DNA of 61,387 nt from DASSFG01 sp035547915 (GTDB taxonomy: Bacteria > Planctomycetota > Planctomycetia > Pirellulales > JAICIG01): the NCBI GenBank assembly GCA_035547915.1, contig DASZTS010000048.1:1-61387 (forward strand). Reading direction: 5' to 3'. A program made the position numbers and the translations under genes. The notes below the pieces were generated by a model. It saw nothing but the letters and a program-made list of their open reading frames with translations, searched no databases and was not told where the DNA came from. This document shows positions 31,524 to 40,069 of the stretch, piece by piece; position 1 is the first letter of the stretch, and each line of letters starts with the position of its first letter.

Positions 31524-33710
31524 GTGGGCAAAAGTAGACGGGATAATACGACAAGACTCGCCTGGCGCGGCCTGCTGCTGGCGAGCCTGTTGGTGCTGGC
31601 TTGGCCCGCCACGGCCCATGCTTACATCGGACCGGGGGCCGGGTTTGCGCTGGCGGGTTCGTTCCTGGCGGTCTTCGCCGCGGTCGGATCGGCCATCCTG
31701 CTGCTGCTTACCTGGCCGATACGGCTGCTCTGGCGGTCGCTGTTTCGCCGCCGGCCGCCGGCCCGCAGCCGCGTCAAGCGCGTGGTTATCTTGGGGCTCG
31801 ACGGCCTCGATTTCGGTCTTACGGAAAAACTGCTCGCCGCGGGCAAGCTGCCCCATCTCGCGCGGCTGCGGGAGCAGGGCTGTTTCAAGTCGTTGGGGAG
31901 CACGTTACCGCCGATCTCGCCGGTGGCGTGGTCTTCTTTCCAGACCGGCGTGAATCCGGGCAAGCACAACATCTTCGACTTCCTCACTCCCGATACGCGC
32001 ACCTATCAGCCCAAGCTCAGCTCCGTGGAGATTCGTCCGCCGCGGCGGACGCTACGGCTCGGCAGGCTGAACATACCGCTCGGCAAGGCGGACGTGCGGT
32101 TGCTGCGCAAGAGCAAGCCGTTCTGGAACGTGCTCAGCGAATACGGCCTCTTCAACTGCATCCTCCGCGTGCCCATCACCTTTCCGGCCGAGAAGCTGCG
32201 GGGTGTGCAGCTTTCGGCGATGTGCGTGCCCGATCTGCGGGGCACGCAAGGCATGTTCTCTCATTACACGACCAGACCACCGCAACCGGGCGAGAGGACC
32301 GGTGGTGAGGTCCACACGGTGGTGCGGCAAGGAAAGAATGCGCACGCCGAGTTGATCGGACCGCCGCACCCGCTCGATCCCGCGCGCGGTCATGTGAAGG
32401 CGCCGTTCACGGTCACCCTGCACGACGACGGCCGCGCGACGCTCAAGATCGGACGCGACAAATACGACCTAGTATCGGAAGAATATACCGATTGGGTTCG
32501 AGTCCGCTTCCGGATCCTGCCGGGGATGGCCGTGAGCGGCGTGTGCAAGTTTCTCTTGTTGCAGACAACGCCGGAGTTGGAACTGTATGTCACTCCCATC
32601 AACATCGATCCGGAGAGCCCGGCGATGCCGATCGGCTATCCGGCCGTGTATCCCGTCTACCTGGCGAAGCGCCAAGGAGCCTATGCGACGCTCGGCCTGG
32701 CCGAAGATACCTGGGCGCTCAATGAGCATGTCCTCCACGACGACCATTTCTTGCGGCAATGCGTCGATTTCGATCGCGAACGCGAGGCCATGTTCTTGGA
32801 CAGTCTCGACAAGGTGCGGCAGGGTGTGTGCGTCTGCGTTTTCGACGGAACGGACCGCGTGCAGCACATGTTCTGGCGGTATCTCGACGAAGACCACCCG
32901 GCCCGCCCCAAAGAAGTTCCTTCCCGGTTCCGCCACGTGATCGAGGATCTCTACCAGCGCATGGACGACCTGGTGGGCCGCACCATGGCCAAGTGCGGCG
33001 ACGAGGGAACGATGCTCATGGTCCTCTCCGACCACGGTTTCAATACCTTCCGCCGCGGCATCGACCTGAACCGCTGGCTGGAAGAGAACGGCTATCTGGT
33101 CGTCGACGATGCCCGACGTCAGGAAGAGCATCTGACCGGGGTCGATTGGTCCAAGACACGTGCCTTCGCGCTCGGCCTGACGGGCATCTTCATCAACCTG
33201 CAAGGAAAATACGCGCAGGGTGTCGTGGCCCCGGCCGACGCCGACGCGCTGCGGCAGGAAATCGCCCAGCGCCTGTCGAGCCTGATCGATCCCCAGACAG
33301 GCGCGAAGGCCGTCAAACGGGCGTACGTCGCCGACCGCGTGTATCGGGGACCCTACAAGGAGCAGGCCCCCGACGTGATCGTGGGCTATGACCGAGGTTA
33401 TCGCGTCTCGTGGGAGGCGGCGATCGGCAAGACGACGCGCGAGGTGTTCCACGACAACACCAAGGCCTGGAGCGGCGACCATTGCGTCGATCCGTCGGTC
33501 GTGCCCGGCGTGCTGTTTTGCGATCGACCGATCGCGACCGAGAACCCGCGGTTGCTCGATATCGGCCCCACGGTACTCGACCTGTTCGGCATCGGCGTGC
33601 CCGATTATATGGACGGCAAACCGCTCACCGTGGGCGAGCCGACCCGCAAGAACGGCAAGGCGAGCGGGCAGTATGCGAGTCCTGCCCCAGCCGTCGCAGA
33701 AGTCGCCTAG
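31524..33710 (+). CDS. AP-superfamily phosphodiesterase, membrane-anchored
   Basis: A 728-residue protein starting with GTG 31524, preceded by GGGAGAACGG. A signal/anchor segment (LAWRGLLLASLLVLAWPATAHA) and a second hydrophobic stretch (about 38-66) precede the type I phosphodiesterase/nucleotide pyrophosphatase domain: VVILGLDGLDFGLTEK with the first metal Asp, PPISPVAWSSFQTGVNPGKHN with the nucleophile Ser/Thr position, and LSDHGFNTF with metal-binding Asp/His. The C-terminal part includes GDHCVDPSVVPGVLF. It is 22 bases before a paralogue with the same layout. Substrate unknown; possibly a phosphonate- or sulfo-ester in the periplasm. Confidence 0.9.
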   Translation: MGKSRRDNTTRLAWRGLLLASLLVLAWPATAHAYIGPGAGFALAGSFLAVFAAVGSAILLLLTWPIRLLWRSLFRRRPPARSRVKRVVILGLDGLDFGLTEKLLAAGKLPHLARLREQGCFKSLGSTLPPISPVAWSSFQTGVNPGKHNIFDFLTPDTRTYQPKLSSVEIRPPRRTLRLGRLNIPLGKADVRLLRKSKPFWNVLSEYGLFNCILRVPITFPAEKLRGVQLSAMCVPDLRGTQGMFSHYTTRPPQPGERTGGEVHTVVRQGKNAHAELIGPPHPLDPARGHVKAPFTVTLHDDGRATLKIGRDKYDLVSEEYTDWVRVRFRILPGMAVSGVCKFLLLQTTPELELYVTPINIDPESPAMPIGYPAVYPVYLAKRQGAYATLGLAEDTWALNEHVLHDDHFLRQCVDFDREREAMFLDSLDKVRQGVCVCVFDGTDRVQHMFWRYLDEDHPARPKEVPSRFRHVIEDLYQRMDDLVGRTMAKCGDEGTMLMVLSDHGFNTFRRGIDLNRWLEENGYLVVDDARRQEEHLTGVDWSKTRAFALGLTGIFINLQGKYAQGVVAPADADALRQEIAQRLSSLIDPQTGAKAVKRAYVADRVYRGPYKEQAPDVIVGYDRGYRVSWEAAIGKTTREVFHDNTKAWSGDHCVDPSVVPGVLFCDRPIATENPRLLDIGPTVLDLFGIGVPDYMDGKPLTVGEPTRKNGKASGQYASPAPAVAEVA

Positions 33711-33731
33711 AACCGCTACCCGATTTGCACC

Positions 33732-35684
33732 ATGGCCGAACCGTCGCGTGAACAATCGAATCGCCGCACGTTCCTCAAGCGCTCCGCGTTGGCGGGCGGC
33801 GCCGTCGGTCTGGGGGCCGGCGCGTATTGGGTCGGCGGCAGACGGCGGACCTCGAGGAGCGTCGGCAAGAAGGTCATCGTCATCGGTGTCGACGGCATGG
33901 ACCCGCGGTTGTGCGAGACGATGATGCAGGAGGGCCTGCTGCCCAACCTCGCCAGGCTGCGCGATAGCGGCGGCTTCAGCGACCTGGGGACGAGCATTCC
34001 TCCGCAGAGCCCCGTGGCCTGGGCCAATTTCATCAACGGCGCCGGACCGGGCTCGCACGGAATCTTCGACTTCGTCCACCGGCATCCGCACGAGCAGTGC
34101 ACGCCGTTCTATTCGGCGGCCGAGACGATCGACGGCAAGACGGTGCTCCGCCGGCAAGGGATTCCCTTCTGGGACTTCTTGGAAACGGCCGGCATCCCCT
34201 CGACATTTTACGATCTGCCGTCGAACTACCCTCCGAGCCCGTCGCGGCGCGGGCTGCACCGCTCGATCGCGGGCATGGGAACGCCCGACATGCTCGGCAC
34301 CTATGGCACGTACCAGCACTTCGCCGACAACAACCCGCTCGAAGCGACCGAGGAATCGATCGGCAAACGGTTCGTGCTCTCGTTCACCGACGACAAGGCC
34401 GAAACCCATCTCGTCGGTCCAGTGAACCCTTCGCTCGACCAACCCGAGCCGATCTCCCTTCCGCTGACGATCTACCGCGATCGTCAGGCCAACGCGGCGC
34501 TGATCGAAATCGGCTCCCAACGAATCCTGCTCAAGGCGGGCGAGTGGAGCCGATGGACGCAGCTCAAATTCGCCGTCGCCTGGTACGCTCCCGCCGCGCG
34601 CGGCATCTGCCGCTTCTACCTCCAGGAGGTTTCGCCGAATTTCAAGTTGTACGTGACCCCCATCAACTTCGACCCGAGCGCGCCGGCCACCGAACTCTCG
34701 CAGCCGGCGTCGTTCGTGCAGGACGTGGCGAAACGCGTCGGACCGTTCTATACCACGGGTTTTCAAGAAGATTACAGCGCCCGCAAAGACGGCGTGTTCC
34801 GCGACGACGAGTTTCTACAGCAGGCGAACATCGTGCTCGAGGAGCGGCTGGCGATGTTCGATTATGCGATCGACGACTACGAAGACGGCCTGCTGTTCTT
34901 CTACTTCTCGAGCAGCGACCTGCAATCGCACATCTTCTGGTGGACGTCCGACGAGAAGCATCCGGTCCGCTCCGACGGCGAGGCCAAGAAGTATTTCGCA
35001 CACGTCCGCCGACTCTATCAGCGGCTCGACACCCTGGTCGGCGATCTGTATGACCGTTACGGTGCGCGGTCCACGATCATCGTGATGAGCGATCATGGGT
35101 TCGCCAACTTTGCCGTACAGTTCAACCTGAATTCGTGGCTGCGCGAATCGGGCTACCTCGGCCCGCCGGAATGTACTTCGATCATGAAGGACGTCGACTG
35201 GTCGCAGACCGTCGCGTATGGACTGGGGCTGAACGGCCTGTACTTGAATCTGAAGGGCCGCGAGCGCGACGGTATCGTCGAGCCCGGTGAGATGCAAGAG
35301 GCCTTATTGACCGAGCTGACGACGTTGTTGGAGTCGGTGACCGACTGGGACGGCCGGCCGGTGATCCGCAATGTTTATCGGGCCGACAAGATCTATCAGG
35401 GCGACGCGACCGCGCTGGCGCCCGACCTGATCGTGGGTTATCGCCGCGGCTACCGGGCCTCGTGGGCGACGTCGAAGGGCGATCTTACGGACGATGTGTT
35501 GCTGCCGAACGATTCGGCTTGGAGCGCCGATCACTGCGCCGACGCGCTCGAGGTGCCCGGTCTGCTCATCAGCAATCGGCCAATTCGCGGCAAGGAGCCA
35601 CGGCTGGTCGACGTGGCACCCTCGATCCTGGGTCTGTTCGGAGAGCGGGTGCCGTCGTCGATGACCGGCAAGGACTTTTTTTGA
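33732..35684 (+). CDS. Tat-exported AP-superfamily phosphodiesterase
   Basis: A 650-residue paralogue of the upstream enzyme. The N-terminus has a twin-arginine signal (SNRRTFLKRSALAGGAVGLG), so it is exported folded, in contrast to the Sec-type anchor of its neighbour. Metal and nucleophile positions: VIGVDGMDPRLCETMMQEG, PPQSPVAWANFINGAGPGSHG and MSDHGFANFAVQF, plus SADHCADALEVPGLL near the end. The two share the same order of inserts and segments such as KLYVTPIN(F/I)DP, so they arose by gene duplication. The next gene starts 32 bases downstream. Whether both are active on the same substrate is open. Confidence 0.9.
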   Translation: MAEPSREQSNRRTFLKRSALAGGAVGLGAGAYWVGGRRRTSRSVGKKVIVIGVDGMDPRLCETMMQEGLLPNLARLRDSGGFSDLGTSIPPQSPVAWANFINGAGPGSHGIFDFVHRHPHEQCTPFYSAAETIDGKTVLRRQGIPFWDFLETAGIPSTFYDLPSNYPPSPSRRGLHRSIAGMGTPDMLGTYGTYQHFADNNPLEATEESIGKRFVLSFTDDKAETHLVGPVNPSLDQPEPISLPLTIYRDRQANAALIEIGSQRILLKAGEWSRWTQLKFAVAWYAPAARGICRFYLQEVSPNFKLYVTPINFDPSAPATELSQPASFVQDVAKRVGPFYTTGFQEDYSARKDGVFRDDEFLQQANIVLEERLAMFDYAIDDYEDGLLFFYFSSSDLQSHIFWWTSDEKHPVRSDGEAKKYFAHVRRLYQRLDTLVGDLYDRYGARSTIIVMSDHGFANFAVQFNLNSWLRESGYLGPPECTSIMKDVDWSQTVAYGLGLNGLYLNLKGRERDGIVEPGEMQEALLTELTTLLESVTDWDGRPVIRNVYRADKIYQGDATALAPDLIVGYRRGYRASWATSKGDLTDDVLLPNDSAWSADHCADALEVPGLLISNRPIRGKEPRLVDVAPSILGLFGERVPSSMTGKDFF

Positions 35685-35715
35685 AACCTGATCGAAACGA
35701 GTGACAGGAGCGACC

Positions 35716-35898
35716 ATGAGCAAGGTCAAAATCGAGCCGGGTCTTTACGACCGGGCCAAGCGTGCGGCGGAATCGGCCGGCTACAGCGGTGTCGACGAAT
35801 TCATCGCGCACTGCATCGAGAACGAGCTGAAGAAACAGGGCGACGACACCGAGGCCCAGGTGGCCGACCAACTCCGCGGCTTGGGATACATCGAGTGA
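35716..35898 (+). CDS. Small ribbon-helix-helix-like protein
   Basis: A 60-residue protein from ATG 35716. VKIEPGLYDRAKRAAESAGY followed by SGVDEFIAHCIENELKK has the strand-helix-turn-helix pattern of ribbon-helix-helix DNA-binding proteins. A short acidic tail ends in RGLGYIE. Its stop codon TGA overlaps the GTG start of the next gene (GTGA), so the two are translationally coupled. It could regulate the operon, or be a small partner of the phosphodiesterases. No toxin gene is evident. Confidence 0.75.
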   Translation: MSKVKIEPGLYDRAKRAAESAGYSGVDEFIAHCIENELKKQGDDTEAQVADQLRGLGYIE

Positions 35899-36734
35899 TC
35901 GATCTGGTGACGCGAGTGGTAATCTGGCTGAACGCCCTGGCGAATGCAGTGGGCGGCCTGTTGCTCGCGCCGCTGGCCGTCTTGCCGGGCTGGCTCTCGG
36001 CTACGTTGGCGGCGGCGGTCACGGGCGTAGGACTGCTGCTCGCGTTCAAGTACACGTCCAACCAGCAGGCCATCAAACGGGTCAAGGACGACATCAAGGC
36101 CAACCTGCTGGCGCTCAAGTTGTTCAAGGAGAGTACGGCTGTCACGCTGGCGGCGCAGGGGGCGATTCTCGTGGGGGCCGCGCGGTTGGCGCTGTTGGCC
36201 ATCGTGCCCATGCTGGTGATGTTCGTGCCGGTGCTGTTGATCCTCGGCCAACTCTCGCTCTGGTACCAGGCGCGTCCTCTGCGAGTCGACGAAGAAGCGA
36301 TTATCACGCTGAAACGCGGCGGCGATGCGGCGGCACCCGAGGTGCGGCTGGCGCTCGCCGACGAGATCGAGGTCGTCGCGGGTCCTGTGCGTGTACCGAG
36401 CGAGCACGAGGTCTGTTGGCGGATCAAGGCACTCAAACCGGGCCGGCACCGACTCAAGTTCCACACCGGCGATCAGGTCAGCGAGAAAGAACTGGCCGTC
36501 GGCGATGGCTTCATGCGTGTCAGCACGATGCGTCCCGATGGGAATGTCGGCGACCTACTGATGCATCCCGCCGAAGCGCCGTTTGATCGCGAATCGCCGA
36601 TCCGTTCGATCACCATCGACTATCCCGGGCGATCGAGCTGGACGAGCGGCGCTGATACCTGGGTGGCTTATTGGTTCGCCGCCTCGATGGTTTTTGGCTT
36701 CGCCTTTCGGCGGGCGTTGAATGTGAACGTCTGA
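35895..36734 (+). CDS. Membrane protein with Oxa1/EMC3-like N-terminal layout
   Basis: A 279-residue protein starting at GTG 35895, overlapping the upstream stop. It has an N-terminal helix pair (about 5-25 and 32-52), a charged helical segment QAIKRVKDDIKANLLALKLF (about 57-76), another membrane stretch with LALLAIVPMLVMFVPVLLIL (about 97-117), a beta-rich extracytoplasmic domain (about 125-250, LRVDEEAIITLKRGG, VCWRIKALKPGRHRLKFH) and a final helix. The helix/charged-coil/helix order recalls the Oxa1 superfamily (EMC3, TMCO1, DUF106), but I see no decisive motif. As last gene of the phosphodiesterase operon it probably works in the envelope with those enzymes. Confidence 0.7.
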   Translation: MIDLVTRVVIWLNALANAVGGLLLAPLAVLPGWLSATLAAAVTGVGLLLAFKYTSNQQAIKRVKDDIKANLLALKLFKESTAVTLAAQGAILVGAARLALLAIVPMLVMFVPVLLILGQLSLWYQARPLRVDEEAIITLKRGGDAAAPEVRLALADEIEVVAGPVRVPSEHEVCWRIKALKPGRHRLKFHTGDQVSEKELAVGDGFMRVSTMRPDGNVGDLLMHPAEAPFDRESPIRSITIDYPGRSSWTSGADTWVAYWFAASMVFGFAFRRALNVNV

Positions 36735-36761
36735 TGCCGAGCCACGTTGTGCAAACTCTCA

Positions 36762-36864
36762 AAGCGGCTGACAAAACCCGGAAGCCCGAGCGCCGTGGGG
36801 AAGAAATCTGCCGTGAAACGCTGATTTCGCGGAGCTCGATCCGGTTTTGTCGGTTCCTCTAAGA
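36762..36864 (+). repeat. Structured dispersed repeat, copy 2
   Basis: A 103-base relative of the element at 2325-2429 (roughly four bases in five identical), same orientation. The end helix GCGGCTGACAAAACC/GGTTTTGTCGGTT keeps 13 consecutive pairs. The inner hairpin is GAAATCTGC/GCTGATTTC around the identical loop CGTGAAAC; relative to copy 1 each arm has gained one base at the matching place, keeping the pairing. The element ends 12 bases before the sulfotransferase start codon, so it would form the 5' leader of that gene here. Mobile repeat or structured RNA. Confidence 0.75.
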
Positions 36865-36876
36865 CTCGAGGCCGAG

Positions 36877-37443
36877 ATGGACACCGAAATCATCATCGTT
36901 TCCGGCCTGCCCCGCTCGGGCACTTCGCTGATGATGCAGATGCTCGACAACGGCGGCGTCGAAGTCGTCACCGATGGTGCTCGTGCTGCCGACGTCGACA
37001 ATCCCAAGGGCTACTACGAGTTCGAGAAGGTGAAAACCATCGAGCGCGACAAGTCGTGGTTGCCGGCCACGCGCGGTAAGGCGTTCAAGATGGTGTCGCA
37101 GCTCCTCTATCATCTTCCGGCGAGCGAGCGCTATCGGGTCGTGTTCATGGAGCGGGATTTCGACGAGATGCTCGCTTCACAGGAAAAGATGCTCGCGCGT
37201 CTCGGCCGTCCGGGGGCCCCGCGCGAGAAGATCGAAGGCCCCTTCCGATTGCATCTCGAGCGGTTGCACGCCTGGCTGGCCCAACAAGCGAACCTACGGA
37301 TTCTCCCGGTCAACTACAACGAGTTGATCGCCGAACCTCGCCGGCAGGCGGAACGGGTGCGGGAGTTTCTGGGCGTCGCAGCCGATACAGAAAAGATGGC
37401 CGAAACCGTCGACCCGTCGCTCTATCGGAACCGGAACAGTTGA
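36877..37443 (+). CDS. Sulfotransferase-family protein
   Basis: A 188-residue protein starting at ATG 36877 (an earlier start at 36847 falls inside the repeat). The PAPS 5'-phosphosulfate loop is clear: IIIVSGLPRSGTSLMMQML (about 5-23), with GYYEFEKVK and RVVFMERDFDEMLASQ (about 89-104) matching the 3'-phosphate-binding Arg region. It is shorter than usual for sulfotransferases (250-300), so the acceptor part is minimal. Cytoplasmic; would transfer sulfate from PAPS to a small molecule or glycan. It lies between the phosphodiesterase operon and a convergent Ser/Thr kinase. Confidence 0.85.
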   Translation: MDTEIIIVSGLPRSGTSLMMQMLDNGGVEVVTDGARAADVDNPKGYYEFEKVKTIERDKSWLPATRGKAFKMVSQLLYHLPASERYRVVFMERDFDEMLASQEKMLARLGRPGAPREKIEGPFRLHLERLHAWLAQQANLRILPVNYNELIAEPRRQAERVREFLGVAADTEKMAETVDPSLYRNRNS

Positions 37444-37500
37444 GCCCAATCGACGCGAGCGTTAATCGTCCGGAGAGTCGTTGTACCTACCATTGGCGGG

Positions 37501-38952
37501 CTACTGCGACCCTGGCTCGTCGCTCAGCCACTTGGTGTGCGCGCGTCTCGCGCGCGGCGCGTCGGGGGGTTTCGCCTTCTTAGCGGGCGGCTCGGACGAT
37601 TTTATGGAGGTGTTCGCCTTCTCGGCACCGCCTTGAGGGCGGCCGGCGAGCCACGAGCCAACGCCCAGCATGGCGACAAGCGCGATGGCGCCCACGATGA
37701 GCCAGGCGGAGGCAAACTGTGACCTTTTGCGCCGCATCCGGCTGACGCTGCCCGAACCGCTGCGGATGGTGCCGGATCTACCCGGCAGCGGCGTGTCGGA
37801 ATAACTGGCTCCGCCTATGCCGATGGACGATCCGCCCGCCAGCCGCTGCAAGAAGCTATCCAATTCTTCCTGATTCGGCGTCAGCGCAGAAATATGCGTG
37901 ATCGTCGACTCGGCCTCCGAGGCACCGGCCAACATCGATTCCATGCAAAAGACCACCTCGCGCATGGAACGCGGCCGATGCTCGGGCAGTTTGGCGACCA
38001 TTCGCTGATAGAACAGGTCGAGTCCGGGAGGCACGTCGGGCCGCTTCTCGCGCAGCCAGGGGATCGGCTGTTCACGATGGGCCAGCAGTTTCTGCATCAG
38101 CGTTTCGCCGGCGAAGGGGGGCTGACCGGCCAGCAGGCGGTAGAGCGTGCAACCCAGGCTATAGATATCGGAGCGGTTATCGGCCGAGCGGCTGTCGTAG
38201 CTCTGCTCGGGGGCCATGTAATCGACCGTCCCCAGCACCTGCCCCGACGAAGTCAACTCGGCGTTTCCGGCGGGCAGCGGCACGGCCAACGAGTGTTCGA
38301 TGCGAGCCAATCCCAGGTCGAGGATCTTGATGATGCCGCGCTGGTTGACCATCAGGTTAGACGGTTTGACGTCGCGGTGGATAATCCCTTCCGAATGGGC
38401 GTAGTCGAGTCCCCGGGCCGCCTGCAAGATACAGTTCATGGCCTGGTCGACGGGGAGCGGACCGTGGGCCTTGATATGCTCCGACAGCGTGCAGCCGTCG
38501 ATATACTCCATGACCAGATAGTGCAGCCCGCGCGCCTCTCCCGCGTCGTAGGCGGTGACGATGTTCGGATGCGAGAGGCGGGCCGCGAGTTCCACTTCCT
38601 TATAGAAACGGTCGACGAGGAGCGGCGAATTGGTTGCGTTGGCCGGCAACACCTTGAGGGCCACGATCCGCTTCATGCGGCGATGCGATGCCTTATAGAC
38701 GCGGCCCATCCCCCCTTCGCCGATCTTGTCGAGTACGAGATACTCGCCGAAGATGAGCGAATCGCCGACACCCTGGAAGATCTGCACGGCCTGATAACGA
38801 GTGAGCCTGCCGCGACGGATCAACTCTCGGGCGACGCTATCGGGGGCACCGTTGAGTTGCTCCGGAGTGAGTCGCCGGCGAATCTTCGCCAACTCATCCA
38901 TGGTGAGGATGTTCGGCTCCGCCAGACCATCCAGGAATCGTCGCGTGTTCAT
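37501..38952 (-). CDS. Membrane-anchored Ser/Thr protein kinase
   Basis: A 483-residue Hanks-type kinase. The N-terminal 65 residues carry the planctomycete module ARELIRRGRLTRYQAVQIFQG. The kinase domain (about 68-330) has GEGGMGRVY, catalytic Lys100 (IVALKVL), HRDVKPSN with D194, DLG in place of DFG (D212) and YMAPEQ. A Ser/Gly linker is followed by one membrane helix (LIVGAIALVAMLGVGSWL, about 414-431) and a short basic/Pro tail outside. It lacks PASTA or other sensor domains. It faces the sulfotransferase gene convergently. Target proteins are unknown. Confidence 0.95.
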   Translation of the reverse strand: MNTRRFLDGLAEPNILTMDELAKIRRRLTPEQLNGAPDSVARELIRRGRLTRYQAVQIFQGVGDSLIFGEYLVLDKIGEGGMGRVYKASHRRMKRIVALKVLPANATNSPLLVDRFYKEVELAARLSHPNIVTAYDAGEARGLHYLVMEYIDGCTLSEHIKAHGPLPVDQAMNCILQAARGLDYAHSEGIIHRDVKPSNLMVNQRGIIKILDLGLARIEHSLAVPLPAGNAELTSSGQVLGTVDYMAPEQSYDSRSADNRSDIYSLGCTLYRLLAGQPPFAGETLMQKLLAHREQPIPWLREKRPDVPPGLDLFYQRMVAKLPEHRPRSMREVVFCMESMLAGASEAESTITHISALTPNQEELDSFLQRLAGGSSIGIGGASYSDTPLPGRSGTIRSGSGSVSRMRRKRSQFASAWLIVGAIALVAMLGVGSWLAGRPQGGAEKANTSIKSSEPPAKKAKPPDAPRARRAHTKWLSDEPGSQ

Positions 38953-39209
38953 GGGGCTCGATCCTCTTCCAACGCTTCAATTCCGCATGCCACCCCCCTA
39001 CCTGGTACCAGCCTATTCCACAAAGGATATAGTTTATTTGTAGCTTCCCGGGCGCCTGAATGCCAGCGACAGTGCGAGTAGTGGGAACACTGCCTACGTT
39101 GCCGACGAAGCGTCAGACAAATGAAAACTGACGCGAATTTCTTGGGCGGCTAACGCGGGCGAAGAATGCCCTTACGGAGGCGGAGCGTGCATTGAAAGCG
39201 GCGCATGGG
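38953..39209. other. Upstream region of the Ser/Thr kinase with an inverted repeat
   Basis: GCGTCAG (39110-39116) and CTGACGC (39128-39134) form a perfect 7-bp inverted repeat, about 75 bases past the stop codon of the minus-strand gene at 39210. It may be a weak terminator for that gene (no T-tract). No other feature seen. Confidence 0.35.
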
Positions 39210-39491
39210 CTACCAAATCCATTTCGCCACGATTCCGCCAATGGCACCGATCGCGAGGGCGGCAAAGACCAACAACCAGTAAGCTATGCCGACGACCGCC
39301 ACGCCGGTCATGGCGTTGCCGAACAGCTTGCCGACGGCCGCGCCAACGATGATCGGCATCGCAAGTACCGCTATGGCAGCGACCTCGATTCTTTCGGTAT
39401 CGAGCGCCGTTCGCAACAGCCACAGGCCCAGAGCGAAGATGCCAATCGCCCCCATCAACCGGCCCAAGCTGAACTGATACCCTCTGGTCAT
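39210..39491 (-). CDS. Small membrane protein with planctomycete QFSL anchor
   Basis: A 93-residue protein from ATG 39491. It begins MTRGYQFSLGRLMGAIGIF, the 'QFSLRTLL' type of N-terminal motif and first helix seen in many planctomycete proteins, and has three hydrophobic helices in total (about 10-25, 33-52, 58-85). No soluble domain. Function unknown. A TTG start at 39527 would add 12 residues. A second protein with the same kind of anchor lies at 41998. Confidence 0.7.
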   Translation of the reverse strand: MTRGYQFSLGRLMGAIGIFALGLWLLRTALDTERIEVAAIAVLAMPIIVGAAVGKLFGNAMTGVAVVGIAYWLLVFAALAIGAIGGIVAKWIW

Positions 39492-39530
39492 CAAGTCAGT
39501 GTAGCCGGTTTTCAGGCGGGGAACCAAAGT

Positions 39531-39558
39531 CGGCCGAGCACTTCCGGTTCTCGGCCGC
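39531..39558 (-). terminator. Hairpin after the small lipoprotein gene
   Basis: CGGCCGAG (39531-39538) and CTCGGCCG (39550-39557) are perfect 8-bp arms, 15 bases past the lipoprotein stop codon on the minus strand. The base run after it is ACTTTGG, so the T-tract is weak. Confidence 0.5.
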
Positions 39559-39572
39559 GTGGGCCGATCAGT

Positions 39573-39869
39573 TTACTGCGGCGGTTCGGCGTCGCCTTCA
39601 TTGGGGGCGGCTTGAGAACTTTCGTCGCCCGATGGCTGCTCCTGCTTGAGCGTTTTGTCGTGGGCCGTCGTCCTCCCCGGATCAGCGGGTTGGTCGGCGT
39701 CCGTACTCATTTCAGCCGAGGTAGCGCGATCGCCCGCGTTGGCGCTCGGCGCGGTGGCGGTTGCGGACGCACTCCCAGAGCCTTGCGGAGCAGGCGCCGT
39801 CGTCTTCTGGCAACCGCAGACGGCCGAGGCCAAGAGCATGCCCGCAACCAAGGTGCACGAAGTCTTCAT
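39573..39869 (-). CDS. Small lipoprotein
   Basis: A 98-residue protein from ATG 39869. The signal sequence MKTSCTLVAGMLLASAVCGC ends in a lipobox (VCGC), with the Cys at 20 as lipidation site. The mature part is low-complexity, rich in Ser, Ala, Thr, Asp and Gln, with no fold evident, so it would be a membrane-attached flexible peptide. It is divergent from the cytochrome gene across a 200-base gap. Function unknown. Confidence 0.75.
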   Translation of the reverse strand: MKTSCTLVAGMLLASAVCGCQKTTAPAPQGSGSASATATAPSANAGDRATSAEMSTDADQPADPGRTTAHDKTLKQEQPSGDESSQAAPNEGDAEPPQ

Positions 39870-40069
39870 ATATGCGTCCTTCCGGATCTTCCACGATTGA
39901 AGCAAGACGATCTCGGGGCTAGATGAACCCATTCGACCGAAAGCAACAAGCAAGTTTCGGACCGCAGGCGGCCAATCGCGTGCCGGCAAACGGTGCGTTA
40001 CAATCGAAAAAACGAAGCCGCGGCGAGGCGTAACAGGCTTTTGGCTGCGGCGCGGGAGATCGTGCGTAC

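Noticed and set aside
32469..34766. 765-codon minus-strand frame across both phosphodiesterase genes
   Set aside because: It spans two genuine genes and their junction on the other strand; typical antisense shadow in high-GC DNA.
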